Under the pieces are notes generated by a model. It made no database searches. It worked only from the letters and a program-made list of their open reading frames with translations, and was not told the origin of the DNA. Both the position numbers and the translations under genes were made by a program. From contig JAGPXD010000004.1 of the NCBI GenBank assembly GCA_020746995.1, positions 4,340,001 through 4,404,000 of the forward strand: a DNA stretch of 64,000 nucleotides, in the 5' to 3' direction. This DNA is from Plectosphaerella cucumerina. Lineage: Eukaryota > Ascomycota > Sordariomycetes > Glomerellales > Plectosphaerellaceae. Positions 11,181 to 20,306 of this stretch are shown piece after piece. Every line of letters begins with the position of its first letter. Within the stretch, counting starts at the first letter, position 1.

Positions 11181-12607
11181 ATGTTCGAGACGACGATGAA
11201 TCTCCCATTCCGCAATCCGCCGCTTCACGCAGTGGCCCTCCCCCAGCCCCGCGCTACTCGCCCGTTCCCAAACATATCCAAGGAACGTTTCCTCATGATG
11301 ATGTCAAAATTCTACGACAAGGCATCGGGAAATGAGTACGGATTTCGACCCGAAGACCTCTTCTACGTTGTGAATAGTGTCCGCCGCGGTCGTCATCGTG
11401 GCGGCAGGCCTGACGGGTTGTACTTCTCCGAAAACCCAGCCCGTCAAAGCATCGTTAATCACTTCGATCAACGTCTACTATCCGATTATCCGATGGGAAA
11501 CTTATCACCCGAACGCTGTGAGCTACTCAACTCGGCTACATGTTGGGCCTTCCTTCAAGTTGCCGACATGGGTGAAATGGACAAGATCAAGACCATGCTG
11601 TTAGCGCCAGCAATGCCAAAGCTGTTCGATGAAATTGAGGAAATCTTCATAGCTTGGTCCCTACAGTTCAGGATCTGTGAGTCTTCAGTTTCGCGCACCG
11701 CAGCTGTCCTTCTCTATCCCCAATTCCCATGCACATTCTTACTTCCATTTTAGTCTTTAATCGTCCCTTATGCCCCCCCGGCGTATCTCGTCTAAGTATG
11801 ATGCTCTATCACAGGAGAAAGCGGCCGGACGTGGACATCACATACGAGGCCAGGAACATCATCAAACAAAAGGTACGCCATTCCAAGGGACGCAACACGA
11901 ACAAGCTAACCAGACCCGAGTGCCTCAATCGAGACAATGAACGCTGCATCATCACAAAGATGCCACACCCGGAGGTCGCCTATATTTATCCCATTAGGGG
12001 AATCAACAGTCCCGAGCGCGAGACACTCAGAACTGCCGTCGCTACAATCCGGGGCCAGGCTCGGGCTGACGAGCTCTATCACAAACTTTTCGGACACGGA
12101 ATCGACGGAATAGACTGTTTGGGTAACGTGGTTTGCCTGTCGGCAAACTTTCGTGCAGCCTGGGAAAGGGGTGAGCTCACCCTCTACCCTCGCAGAGCTG
12201 AGCGAGACCCGGAGAAGGGAGGATGGAAGATGGAGCTGGTCTTTTACTGGCTGGTGAAGGTACATTATTTCCCAGATCGGCCGTTGGGCCTGAAGTTCCG
12301 CTGGTCTGCGGCTGAAGAACTTCGGGATCGCGGAAAGTTCAAGTTGTTTCAGGGCGTTCGGGCCATCAACGTCGAGAACAATGCGCCGGTCATCGACGGT
12401 GACATCATTACAGTTCGAGCCTCCCAAGAGGGAGAGCTGCCAGACTACGATATTCTCATGTTGCAGTACGACATACTCCGAATGGCGAGCCTCTGTGGAG
12501 GTGCAGAGCCCGACGAACCGGTGGAGGAAGACTATTCAGTGAGTAGCGATGAGTACGAAGCTATCACAACTCCTGAGGAGACGGAGGACGAAGATATGGA
12601 GGATTGA
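11181..12607 (+). CDS. Fungal HNH-domain protein (HNH_2 type), full-length copy 1, probably catalytically degenerate
   Basis: Three exons: 11181-11676, 11754-11872 and 11921-12607, giving 433 residues. Intron 2 (11873-11920, 48 nt, 3' end GAG) is in frame and was placed by alignment with copy 2, whose exon 2 is also exactly 119 nt; if retained, the product gains 16 residues. An N-terminal helical domain (residues 1-165) is followed by the HNH region (RDNERCIITKMPHPEVAYIYP) and the usual fungal tail (LPDYDILMLQYDILRMASL, then GGAEP). The expected His of the 'AHI' position is Tyr here (EVAYIYP), and the second expected His is Arg (ANFRAAW). Copy 2 keeps His at both (DVCHVYP, PNIHRS). The protein may therefore bind nucleic acid without cutting. 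The acidic C-terminus (EETEDEDMED) is notable. Confidence 0.82.
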
Positions 12608-12945
12608 GGAAGTACAGCTCAGCCGGACGACGTGCGGTAAATCAAGAATCGTCGGGATGTATTTCACAATCAAATAAAGTACTTTAGTTCAGGTGTAGAA
12701 CACTACAGTCAACAGAGTGGTTACTACCATGCCCAACGCCCTGTTGCAGGCGACGCGCCACCTGCACACAACCTTACTCGTCCTCAGGAAAAAAAAAGCA
12801 TAACGCCTTGAAGTTTTCCACCACGCACCTCCGCCCATTGACACTCCCACCTTCATCAATCTCTCACTGGACCTACACCACGCACAACTCATCATCTCCC
12901 AACCCTTCTGCCTCCCTTCTATAATCGCAAGAAAGGTACGCAGTC
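12608..12945. other. Spacer between the two HNH copies
   Basis: Holds the 3' end of copy 1 and a CT-rich leader of copy 2, including an A8 run near 12789. No gene seen. Confidence 0.5.
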
Positions 12946-13938
12946 ATGTCCTCTCATTCCGAGGACGTGGGCGAACCGATGGACTCGCAGCCCGACACAA
13001 CCGGCGATGCGTCCGCTTCGCAGTCGGGGCTGGACACAATCAGACCCGTCCCTGGTATACCCTGGGACAGATTCCTCAACATTATGAAGGAGTTTCACGC
13101 CAAGACGACCAGCGAGGTTGATGGCTTCCGCCATGAAGACCTTATCTACGTTGTAACAACTGCGACGTCCAGCCGATCACGCGAGAACACCCGAATCGGA
13201 GTCTACTTCACCGACAACGCCAACCGCCAAGATGTCATCAGCCGCTACTACGACCGCATTGTCATGGAGCACAATGCGAATTGTGTCTCCGACAAACAGT
13301 TCCGGCTGCTGAATTCCGCACTCTTCTGGGCCAAGATGCAAGTTGCAGACATGAGTGTCATCTGGGAGATTAACAACGTTCTTTCGACCACCACCTTCCC
13401 CAGGCCGTTTGACGAATTGGAAAGGATCTTCACCGCATGGAGCCTCCAGTTCCGCATCTGTAAGCTTCTGCTGCTGACAATAATTCTCCACACTCCGGAT
13501 ACATACTTACAATCATTTAGTCTTCACTCAGGCCACCAACCCGGCCGACATGACCAACTGGCGACGTATGCTGGGCCAGAGTGGCCAGACATTGGAGCGC
13601 CCCCACTCACACGGGAGCCGAGATCGCGTCAAAGCAGCGGTAAGTCATTCCAACGCAACCGATTCAGTGAGAATGACAAGCTGATGGGACTACAGTGCCG
13701 CAAGCGGGACAACAGCCTGTGCGTGATTACACACGCCCCGAACCCAGACGTCTGCCACGTATACCCTATGAGCGGGATTAATAACGAGTACCGCGGGACG
13801 CTGAAAGATACAGTCGCCTCGATTTAGGGCAGAGCAAGAGCCGAGGCCATATACAAGAGACTCTTTGAGTCTGGTATCGAGGGAACAGATTGGCTGGGAA
13901 ACGTCCTGTGCATGTGTCCAAATATACACCGGTCTTAA
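12946..13938 (+). pseudogene. HNH-domain paralog, copy 2, truncated by nonsense codons
   Basis: Same architecture as copy 1: exons 12946-13459, 13521-13639 and 13696 onward, introns 13460-13520 and 13640-13695, and exon 2 of identical length (119 nt). The N-terminal domain is intact (RFLNIMKEFHAKTTSEVDGF..., ending AWSLQFRI). The HNH motif is better preserved than in copy 1: NSLCVITHAPNPDVCHVYP. A TAG at 13825-13827 stops the frame where the related scrap at 14834 has TGG (SIWGRERAEAIY). In-frame similarity continues after the stop (GRARAEAIYKRLFESGIEG, then NVLCMCPNIHRS) until a TAA at 13936-13938; the C-terminal third is absent. A 254-residue truncated protein is still possible. Confidence 0.8.
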
Positions 13939-13985
13939 GGTGGCGAGCATCCTATTTACGAAAGAAGTTTTATCTTTCGTGTGGA

Positions 13986-14061
13986 TCCTTACAAAAGAAG
14001 GCTATCTTCTATCGAATCTCACGAAAGAAGGCTGTCTTCTATCGAATCTTACGAAAGAAGG
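13986..14061. repeat. 30-bp tandem repeat, two full units plus partials
   Basis: Two adjacent 30-bp units (14002-14031 and 14032-14061) differ at two positions. Each ends with ACGAAAGAAGG. A partial unit precedes them at 13986-14001, and a related ACGAAAGAAG occurs at about 13959. The repeat sits directly behind the broken end of HNH copy 2. Confidence 0.85.
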
Positions 14062-14074
14062 CCTGAGAAGTCTA

Positions 14075-14290
14075 ATGTAATAACCCGTGTCTCCGATATC
14101 TCTTTCTCTTGCGAGTGGGGGGCCCAGGCGATAACAGCCTCTGTGCCGTCGATTCCAGACTTAAGTATCTTTGCAGATAGTCGCGACTCTTGCTTCGTCC
14201 TATATCTAGGCAACTGCTTCCTTCAATATACCGTGGTACTCGTTGTTGATTCCGCTCAAGGGGTATCAAGGCGGTCGGCTCCTGGTGAGA
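14075..14290 (-). pseudogene. Decayed HNH fragment on the minus strand
   Basis: Read on the minus strand from about 14275, the frame gives YPLSGINNEYHGILKEAVA, then stop, I, stop, DEARVATICKDT. This aligns with YPMSGINNEYRGTLKDTVAS and the following residues of HNH copy 2. Two stops in one frame, a third soon after (ACT TAA) and a frameshift before the GIDGTE-like block show it is dead. It is inverted relative to the other HNH copies and abuts the stop codon of A2. Confidence 0.75.
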
Positions 14291-14294
14291 TGTC

Positions 14295-14744
14295 TTAGAA
14301 TCTCCAAACCCTGACATCGCCCAGCTCCACCTTGGCCACGATCTTCTTGAACTCTTCGAATCGGTCAGCGGCCGACACAAGCTTCTCAAGCTTGCTGTGC
14401 TCCTCTTCTTCGGCGGCGCCGATCGCATGGCGAAGACGAGCTGCAATGGTGGTGTCTTCGTCGTCGTGGTTTGGCTTCAGGTAGAGCTGAAGGCGCTTGC
14501 GCGCCCACATGACGAAGAGTGACAGGTTCCACTCGTTAACACGCTTGGACTCGTACTTCTCGAACTTTATGATGACTTGCGCCATCGCGTTCTCCATGAG
14601 CATACCGTCGTCGAGGCGGAGTAGATTGGTGGGGATGTTCCTTCCCGAGCCGTCGACATAGTCGAAGTCGACGCCCAAGTCGCTGGTACCGAGGCGGAGA
14701 GAGGGTCGAAGATAGACCGGTTCGCCCGCGTGCCTGCCCGGCAT
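14295..14744 (-). pseudogene. Unknown family 'A', copy 2 (A2), N-terminally truncated
   Basis: The C-terminal 149 residues (from ATG 14744) match A1: GEPVYLRPSLRLG, a VDFDYVDG block, NLLRLDDGM and KRVNEWNLSLFVMWARKRLQ. Similarity can be followed upstream of that ATG to about 14834 (RIGILAEDAP versus RVGTLAKDAD in A1) and then ends abruptly where antisense HNH sequence begins. The first roughly 95 residues of A1 have no counterpart. The open frame continues through the antisense HNH piece up to 14948 but without an ATG. The remaining frame has no stops, so a shortened protein could still be made; its expression is unknown. Confidence 0.65.
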
Positions 14745-14833
14745 GACACGGACTGAACCATCGTGTGTTCTCTTCTTTCCTCCTGGCGAGGAGTTGGGCG
14801 CGTCCTCAGCGAGGATGCCGATCCTGGCACCGA

Positions 14834-14957
14834 CGTTTGCCACGCTCACCCCATGAGCGGCATCAACAACGAATACCGCGGGACGTTGAAGGATGCAGTC
14901 GCCTCGATCTGGGGGAGAGAAAGGGCCGAGGCCATTTACAAGAGACAACTGGGGTAA
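14834..14957 (+). pseudogene. HNH fragment, copy 3, joined to A2
   Basis: The plus strand encodes TDVCHAHPMSGINNEYRGTL and continues KDAVASIWGRERAEAIYKRQLG before TAA. This equals the region of HNH copy 2 around its nonsense codon, but with the ancestral TGG. No N-terminal domain precedes it; A2 sequence lies immediately upstream on the opposite strand. The order A(-) then HNH(+) is the same as at the intact locus, so this looks like an A-HNH unit from which the A 5' end, the promoter and the HNH 5' end were deleted. Confidence 0.75.
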
Positions 14958-14969
14958 GAGCGTGCAGAT

Positions 14970-15051
14970 CGTCAGGACAGGAGGTTCGTCAGGACAGGAG
15001 GTTCGTCAGGGCAGGAGGTTCGTCAGGACAGGAGGTTCGTCAGGACAGGAG
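14970..15051. repeat. 17-bp tandem repeat, four full units plus one partial
   Basis: Unit CGTCAGGACAGGAGGTT at 14970, 14987, 15004 (one substitution) and 15021, with a 14-bp partial at 15038-15051. It begins 13 bp after the HNH fragment copy 3 stop codon. Confidence 0.92.
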
Positions 15052-16644
15052 ATCGATTGAGACTGGCGGTTGATCACCCACGTGTGTCGTGCTTCAGATA
15101 GATTACCTAATCAATCTCGGTTGCCCCAAAGTGGTCAAAGTGGGTCACCCGCCGAGATAATTTCCTCTTGGCACGGGTTTGGGACGATTGCACCGCACCA
15201 CCACCGTTGAGACACGCCGCCTCAAGCATCTCATCACCACATCCCTCCCTCCTCCCGCACGCGACCACTTCTCACCCACGACACGACTCGCCTCCTTGCC
15301 TCTTCCGACCCGTCGATCTCCCTCACAGCCCACGTGAGGCATCTGCCTCTTGGCCCTGGCTAAGCAAATCGCCCAAGAACCCCTCCCCTCGCCCCCCGTG
15401 CTTGCCCGTGCCTGCCCCGGAAGCTCAGCCATGACTAGCGGACGACGACCCAGGCTCGGCCAGTCTCCGTCCAAGATTCGGAGCACGAGGGCATGGCGTC
15501 GTCCGCGAAAGGGTCAAGGGCCCGCGCGCCCCAGAGAGGCAATCGCAGATGCCCATGTGGTCGAATTCGGCCCGCTGATTGGTCCGTCTCTTCTGCGCCC
15601 GCGAAGCTGCTTCCTGCCCTTTTCTTTGCGCAGGCTCCCGCTGCCGGCTCGCTGATTGGCTCCCCGCGACCTCCCGAAACCTGGACGGCCCAGCTCTTTC
15701 CCTCCTTCCCTCCCCTCTCCCCTTGGAGAAGGAGCGAGAGTCGCGTGCCTCCCTCCCCCGAATTCGATGGCCCCGACTGCGCCTGCCGCTACTCGTGCCT
15801 GCTCGTGCGGACCCTTGATACCCAGTCCTCTAGGGCGCGTGCTCGCTGTCGATCTCCCTGAGGTCCCCCGGGAGGTCGAGGTACATCTGCCGGGTGTCGA
15901 GGTACCTCCTTGGTCCTTCACCGTTTGAAGCATCGTCTCTCAACAGCAAGACCTGAGGCTCACGATGGGCAGAAGAATTTCTGGTTCATGCGATGATCTC
16001 ATCCATCGAGTGATGGATGGAGATGGATTTCTCAAGACCCCAGAAGGTACCAAGAGATGACCATCAGTGATCATCCCCGTCATGGCCACCGCCGCCCTTG
16101 GCATATCAAATGTGCCACCATGTACCGGAGCCTGATACGCTGGTCCAGATGTCCCCGCGCATGTATCTCACGTCGTTGTCTGTGTACAGTACCTCCGTCG
16201 TGCCTCCCCTTCATCGTTCGAACACCTCCCACCTCCCGCTCGACCTGACTCTCTGGCCTCCTCCCCTCGACCTCCCCTCTGCCATGCTCTTTATCCCTTC
16301 CTTTTCCTCCAACACTGCTGCTCCTCTCCCCTCGACTCGACCATGAACACATCGCAAACACCGGCACCAAACCCCCCTCGCTCGTCCGCCACATAGCAAC
16401 GACGCTATCCTAGGTGCACCCGTCATTGCCCTTACCGCCCCCTACTTGGAGCTGCGCCACCGAGCGCTTGAGGTGTCAGATTACATCGGCCACATCTGAC
16501 AGGCGTCCCGCCAGAGACTTGGCTTTCTGGAATTCACGAACGGCTCGTCTCTCGCGTCTTCCCAGTGTTCACCCCGACCCAACCTCCAGAGCTTCGCCTC
16601 TCCAGGCCATACCTTTGCTTCTACTTCTCCCACCATCCGCCAGA
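15052..16644. other. Intergenic region upstream of the bHLH gene
   Basis: A long CT-rich stretch without a supported gene. Two copies of CGCTGATTGG (inverted CCAAT boxes at 15578-15582 and 15655-15659) lie 77 bp apart and could bind the fungal CCAAT (HAP) complex. Sequence between 16200 and 16640 looks like a pyrimidine-rich leader. Confidence 0.45.
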
Positions 16645-17926
16645 ATGCCCCGACCAACACTCCCACCGACCCCGGCGTCCTCCACCGACATCAAAGGCAA
16701 GGATGGCGGCCAGGCCCTGGGACAGCTCCAGCTCTCCTTCGAACTCCCACCGCCGGCTCTGGCCCAGGATCCCTCCCAGGTGTCGCCCTCGGACACCCAC
16801 ACATCACCCAAGTCATACCCAGTGCAAGCAGCTGAGGCCGTCAAGGCTCGTCGTCGCGCCTCCTCCACCGCCCAGAAGCCCGCCAGCGACGCATTCGCCC
16901 TTCCTCCGCCCCCGACCCGCTCTCGCAAGATCATTCAGATGAAGCCACGCGCCGCTCCGCAGGACGAAGCCACCGATGCGCCCGATGCAGGGCCATCATC
17001 TTCGACGAAGGCCACCTCCACCACAGCAGGCAAGGCAGCGGCAACGACATCTGCCTCCAAGGAGCCCACCACCAAGAAGAAGCAGCCCTCCGCCACGAGT
17101 GCCGCCGGCCGTAAGATCGCAAGGAAGACTGCGCACAGTCTCATCGAGCGCCGCCGGAGATCGAAGATGAATGAGGAGTTTGCCGTTCTCAAGGACATGA
17201 TCCCGGCCTGCACCGGTGAAATGCACAAGCTCGCCATCCTCCAGGTCAGTAGACTCCCCCCTCCCGTCTGAAGGTGCCTGATTGTCTGACAAAACACAGG
17301 CCTCAATTGAATACGTGCGATATCTGGAAGACTGCGTCTCAAAACTCAAGGCGCAGCGCGACGTCGATTTAGAGGGTGCCCCCACGGACTCGGGCCTGCA
17401 GACCCCGTCCGGCCGGGACCCGTGGGGCTCTATCCCACAGTTTCACCCATCCTACCAGCAAGACGCCGACGTCGAGATGACCGGCTCCGAGGCTCCCTCG
17501 CCCACCTTTACGGCCCAGCCCTCACATCAGCCTTCAGTCTCGCCAGCCCTGCTCTCGGAGGACGTTAGGAACCGCCACAACTCGTACTCGTCCACCTCTA
17601 CCGACCACCGGCACTACAGCTACAGCTCGGCCACCACCTCCCCGGCTTTTGGCCCTCAGACATACAACTACGGCCGCGGCGGCCCGTCTCTACCGGCCTC
17701 CGCACTCACAAGTCCTGCCCTGGCCCCCTTGAGGGAACACCGCGACCTAGACCAGGAGGCCACCGCCGCGCTTCTCATGCTCAACAGCGACCGGCGGGGA
17801 TCCATGATCGGTGGCCACTCGAGCCGTGAAAGCGATCGCAGCAACAGTACCGGAGGCGCCGCAACACCCCAGCCGCAACAGGGAACCGGCAGGGGCATGT
17901 CTGTTCGGGATCTATTGAGTACATGA
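16645..17926 (+). CDS. Basic helix-loop-helix transcription factor
   Basis: Two exons, 16645-17244 and 17300-17926 (intron 55 nt, CTGAC branch), giving 408 residues. The bHLH domain spans the splice junction: basic region and helix 1 KTAHSLIERRRRSKMNEEF, loop IPACTGEMHK, helix 2 LAILQASIEYVRYLEDCVSK. The His, Glu and Arg of the basic region (H-x3-E-R-x2-R) predict binding to CANNTG E-boxes. The N-terminal 150 residues are Pro/Ser/Thr-rich with Lys clusters. The C-terminus ends in MSVRDLLST, a short conserved-looking tail. The in-frame upstream ATG at 16414 was rejected because the added sequence is low-complexity leader. The target pathway cannot be assigned. Confidence 0.88.
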
Positions 17927-19393
17927 TAGGCGGAGAGGCGCCTTATTATTATTCCTCGAATTTTGCAGACGAACATTCGTCACTTCACCAACTTACACCC
18001 ACCAACCTCTAGGAAACGCGGGCTGTCAGGTGCAGTACCCTTGCTTTAATGTTTCGCTTTTGTGTTATTGCGAGGCGCCAGGATGACTCGGGCCTCCCTA
18101 TAGATCTGGCCAGATCGAGGCCAGCCGATATTGCGAGGGTTGGACGGCGTTGCATTGGGACTTTTGGGCGGCGAATTTTCGGACGCCCACGCTCTTTGGG
18201 GGAAGCAAAATGTAACCAGCCGCGTTCAAGCAGCACACCAACACCGGGCCAAGAAGCTCGAGAACCACTCGATGGTACCGTCCCTTGTTCTCTCGCGCCG
18301 GCCTCGCTCTTGCCTCTTGCCATGGTGTGGCACCGGCGCCGGCATCATGCGATGGTGAGCCGAGGGGGTGTCGTCGTTCATGTTTCGTGTCGCGGCCTGG
18401 ATCGTCGAGGCACATGGCGAGTTTCGCCCGGCTGCGAAGATCCTCCCTGACAGGCCAGGGCCGTGGGGAAGGAGACCACGACCCCTTCGTCGGCGGCCAG
18501 GTTGATGCCGGTCGCCCATGGCCAGATGCAGACGTGTTCGCGAATCTGGACCCTGGGGAGCGACAGCCGCATTAACCTCCGCGTTGCCGCAGCGTGGGAT
18601 GCCGGGTTGCAGTCATGTTTCAGGGTCCCCCAGGAACTTGACGAAATCGTTCCACCCTCGTTCGTTGCCAACGGTCAAAGCTCCCAGCTCCCCGGCGCAC
18701 GCACTGCAACGTTGGCGACCGTCACGTGAGGCCCCTGAGCATGCCCAGCGACGACGAGTCTCGGGAGGTGAGGCATGGAAACGAAGAGAGAGGGTATTTA
18801 GGATGCTGCGTCGCATGTTCTGGTCGGGGAAGCTGTTCTCGTTCTTAACTTCAAGCTGCTTTCCATCTCCCAGGCCTACACCACCTCGCCTCCAGTCGAC
18901 TCATCACCATCTCGCGGTTTTGGATCGGTCACTTTTAGCCTCGCTCTTCATCTGTCTCCCAAGCCTCCAGTCCGGCCTAAGATCAACCTCCGACGACGCA
19001 CCGCGCAGCCTTGAACCAGACTCTCCCCACGCAGACCTCAGCGACAAGACCTTCCAGGACCTCTCCGGCACACTCCCGCCCCTCGGCGCTCCTCCCGGCT
19101 CCTTCGCCGTCCCACGAACAGTCCCTACCTCCAGCGTTCCTCGTGTCCAGCCTCCGCCTTACTACCCTCTCGCCCAAAGGCCTCCCCGGCCAAAACCTCC
19201 CCCTCGGCCACCCAAGCCCCCCGTCTTCTACAACACCTCCTCCCATCGCCTCATCCAGTCCCTAAAAATCGTCACCTTCCGGCCCGACACCCCTCCTCCG
19301 TCGCCGCCCCCTTCGTCTCCAGACACCTACTCCATATCATCTTACTACCAACTCGCCACCACCTCCACCCCCTCCCTCCGAAAAAGACACACA
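17927..19393. other. Intergenic region
   Basis: Nearly 1.5 kb. The right-hand half (18800-19390) is strongly CT-rich with proline-like CCC/CCT triplets, typical of a leader. No supported gene. Confidence 0.45.
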
Positions 19394-20066
19394 ATGGCCT
19401 CCAACACCACCATGCCCAAGGTAGCCACCCCCCCTCCCGCACCCCGACCCGCCGTCGCAGCCACAACCCCCGGCTCAAAGCAGGACATCCTCGCTGACCT
19501 GCGCCGTCAGCTCGACGACTCCGCCTCCGACGCAGCCTCGAGCATCGACAGCCGCGGCCGCCGCCGCCCCCGCAACCGAAGCAGGAACAACAAAGCCCTC
19601 GCCAAGAACGTAGGCGGCCTCAAGGGGCCGAACGTCATGCCCCGTCTTGCGGAAACCAAGCCCGTCCGTCTCCAGCTCGGTCTTAACCTCGACGTTGAAC
19701 TGGAACTCAAGGCGCGTATCCAAGGCGACGTCTCCCTGACCTTATTGTGAGTCTCCTTTCTTTCTCGTTGAAGTCTGCACATCTGACCGCTAAGGCAATG
19801 ATTTTCCCTCCGAAAGAGTCGAGTCAAAGATCCCTCAACCCCGGACATCTACGGAACTACACCTCCCTCGGGCCGGCGAGCCCGTCGTCGATGTGGATGA
19901 AATGTTCCATATGCGTATCGGTGTTCTGCACCTGCGTCGGACGTGGGTTGACGTCCTAGGTCGGGATGTATGCGAACCCGCCCGGAGAGCGGCGGTGACC
20001 GCCGTGTTGGCGGGGGTGTTGGGCCTCGGTGCCGTCTTCGGCTTCGTCGCGGGCCGGTTCCTGTAG
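19394..20066 (+). CDS. Small basic hypothetical protein, 3' end uncertain
   Basis: From ATG 19394 the frame encodes a Pro/Ala-rich start, an Arg-rich segment (SRGRRRPRNRSRNNKALAKN) and a well-formed end (VRLQLGLNLDVELELKARIQ, GDVSLTLL) before a TGA at 19748-19750 (118 residues). A GTGAGT donor overlaps the last codons (19747). If it is spliced to an acceptor at 19815-19816, the frame continues to TAG 20064-20066, giving 200 residues with a C-terminal hydrophobic segment (AAVTAVLAGVLGLGAVFGFV). Phase and codon usage are compatible, but the acceptor (gaaag) is weak. Using the better-placed ctaag acceptor ends the protein after one more residue. Function unknown. Confidence 0.55.
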
Positions 20067-20306
20067 GGGGGAACCAAAATGTCATGAAACCTGTATGATT
20101 TGTCGATATGCTTTTTGGCTGGTATGAAGCAGCTGGTATCTAATTCACTTTATTTGTTCCGTGTTTCGCCAAGGAAGCGATATTTTGAGATGCATCGTCC
20201 AGTGGGAAGAATCTCAACTTGTCACGTCGATAGCAGATTCACGTTTCATCCGATGGATTCATCTCAAGAAACAAATGCATAAGTCATTACTAGATGCTAT
20301 CGGACC

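Noticed and set aside
9506..14957. Interpretation of the HNH genes as a homing endonuclease in an intron or intein
   Set aside because: The HNH genes have their own spliceosomal introns and lie free between genes, not inside a conserved host gene.
15145..15933. Pro/Arg/Ser-rich frames of up to 139 codons
   Set aside because: CT- and GC-rich sequence keeps several frames open at once on both strands; no frame stands out.
18518..19393. Long N-terminal extension of the small basic protein (292 codons upstream of ATG 19394)
   Set aside because: Strongly CT-rich with low-complexity proline content; better explained as leader sequence.
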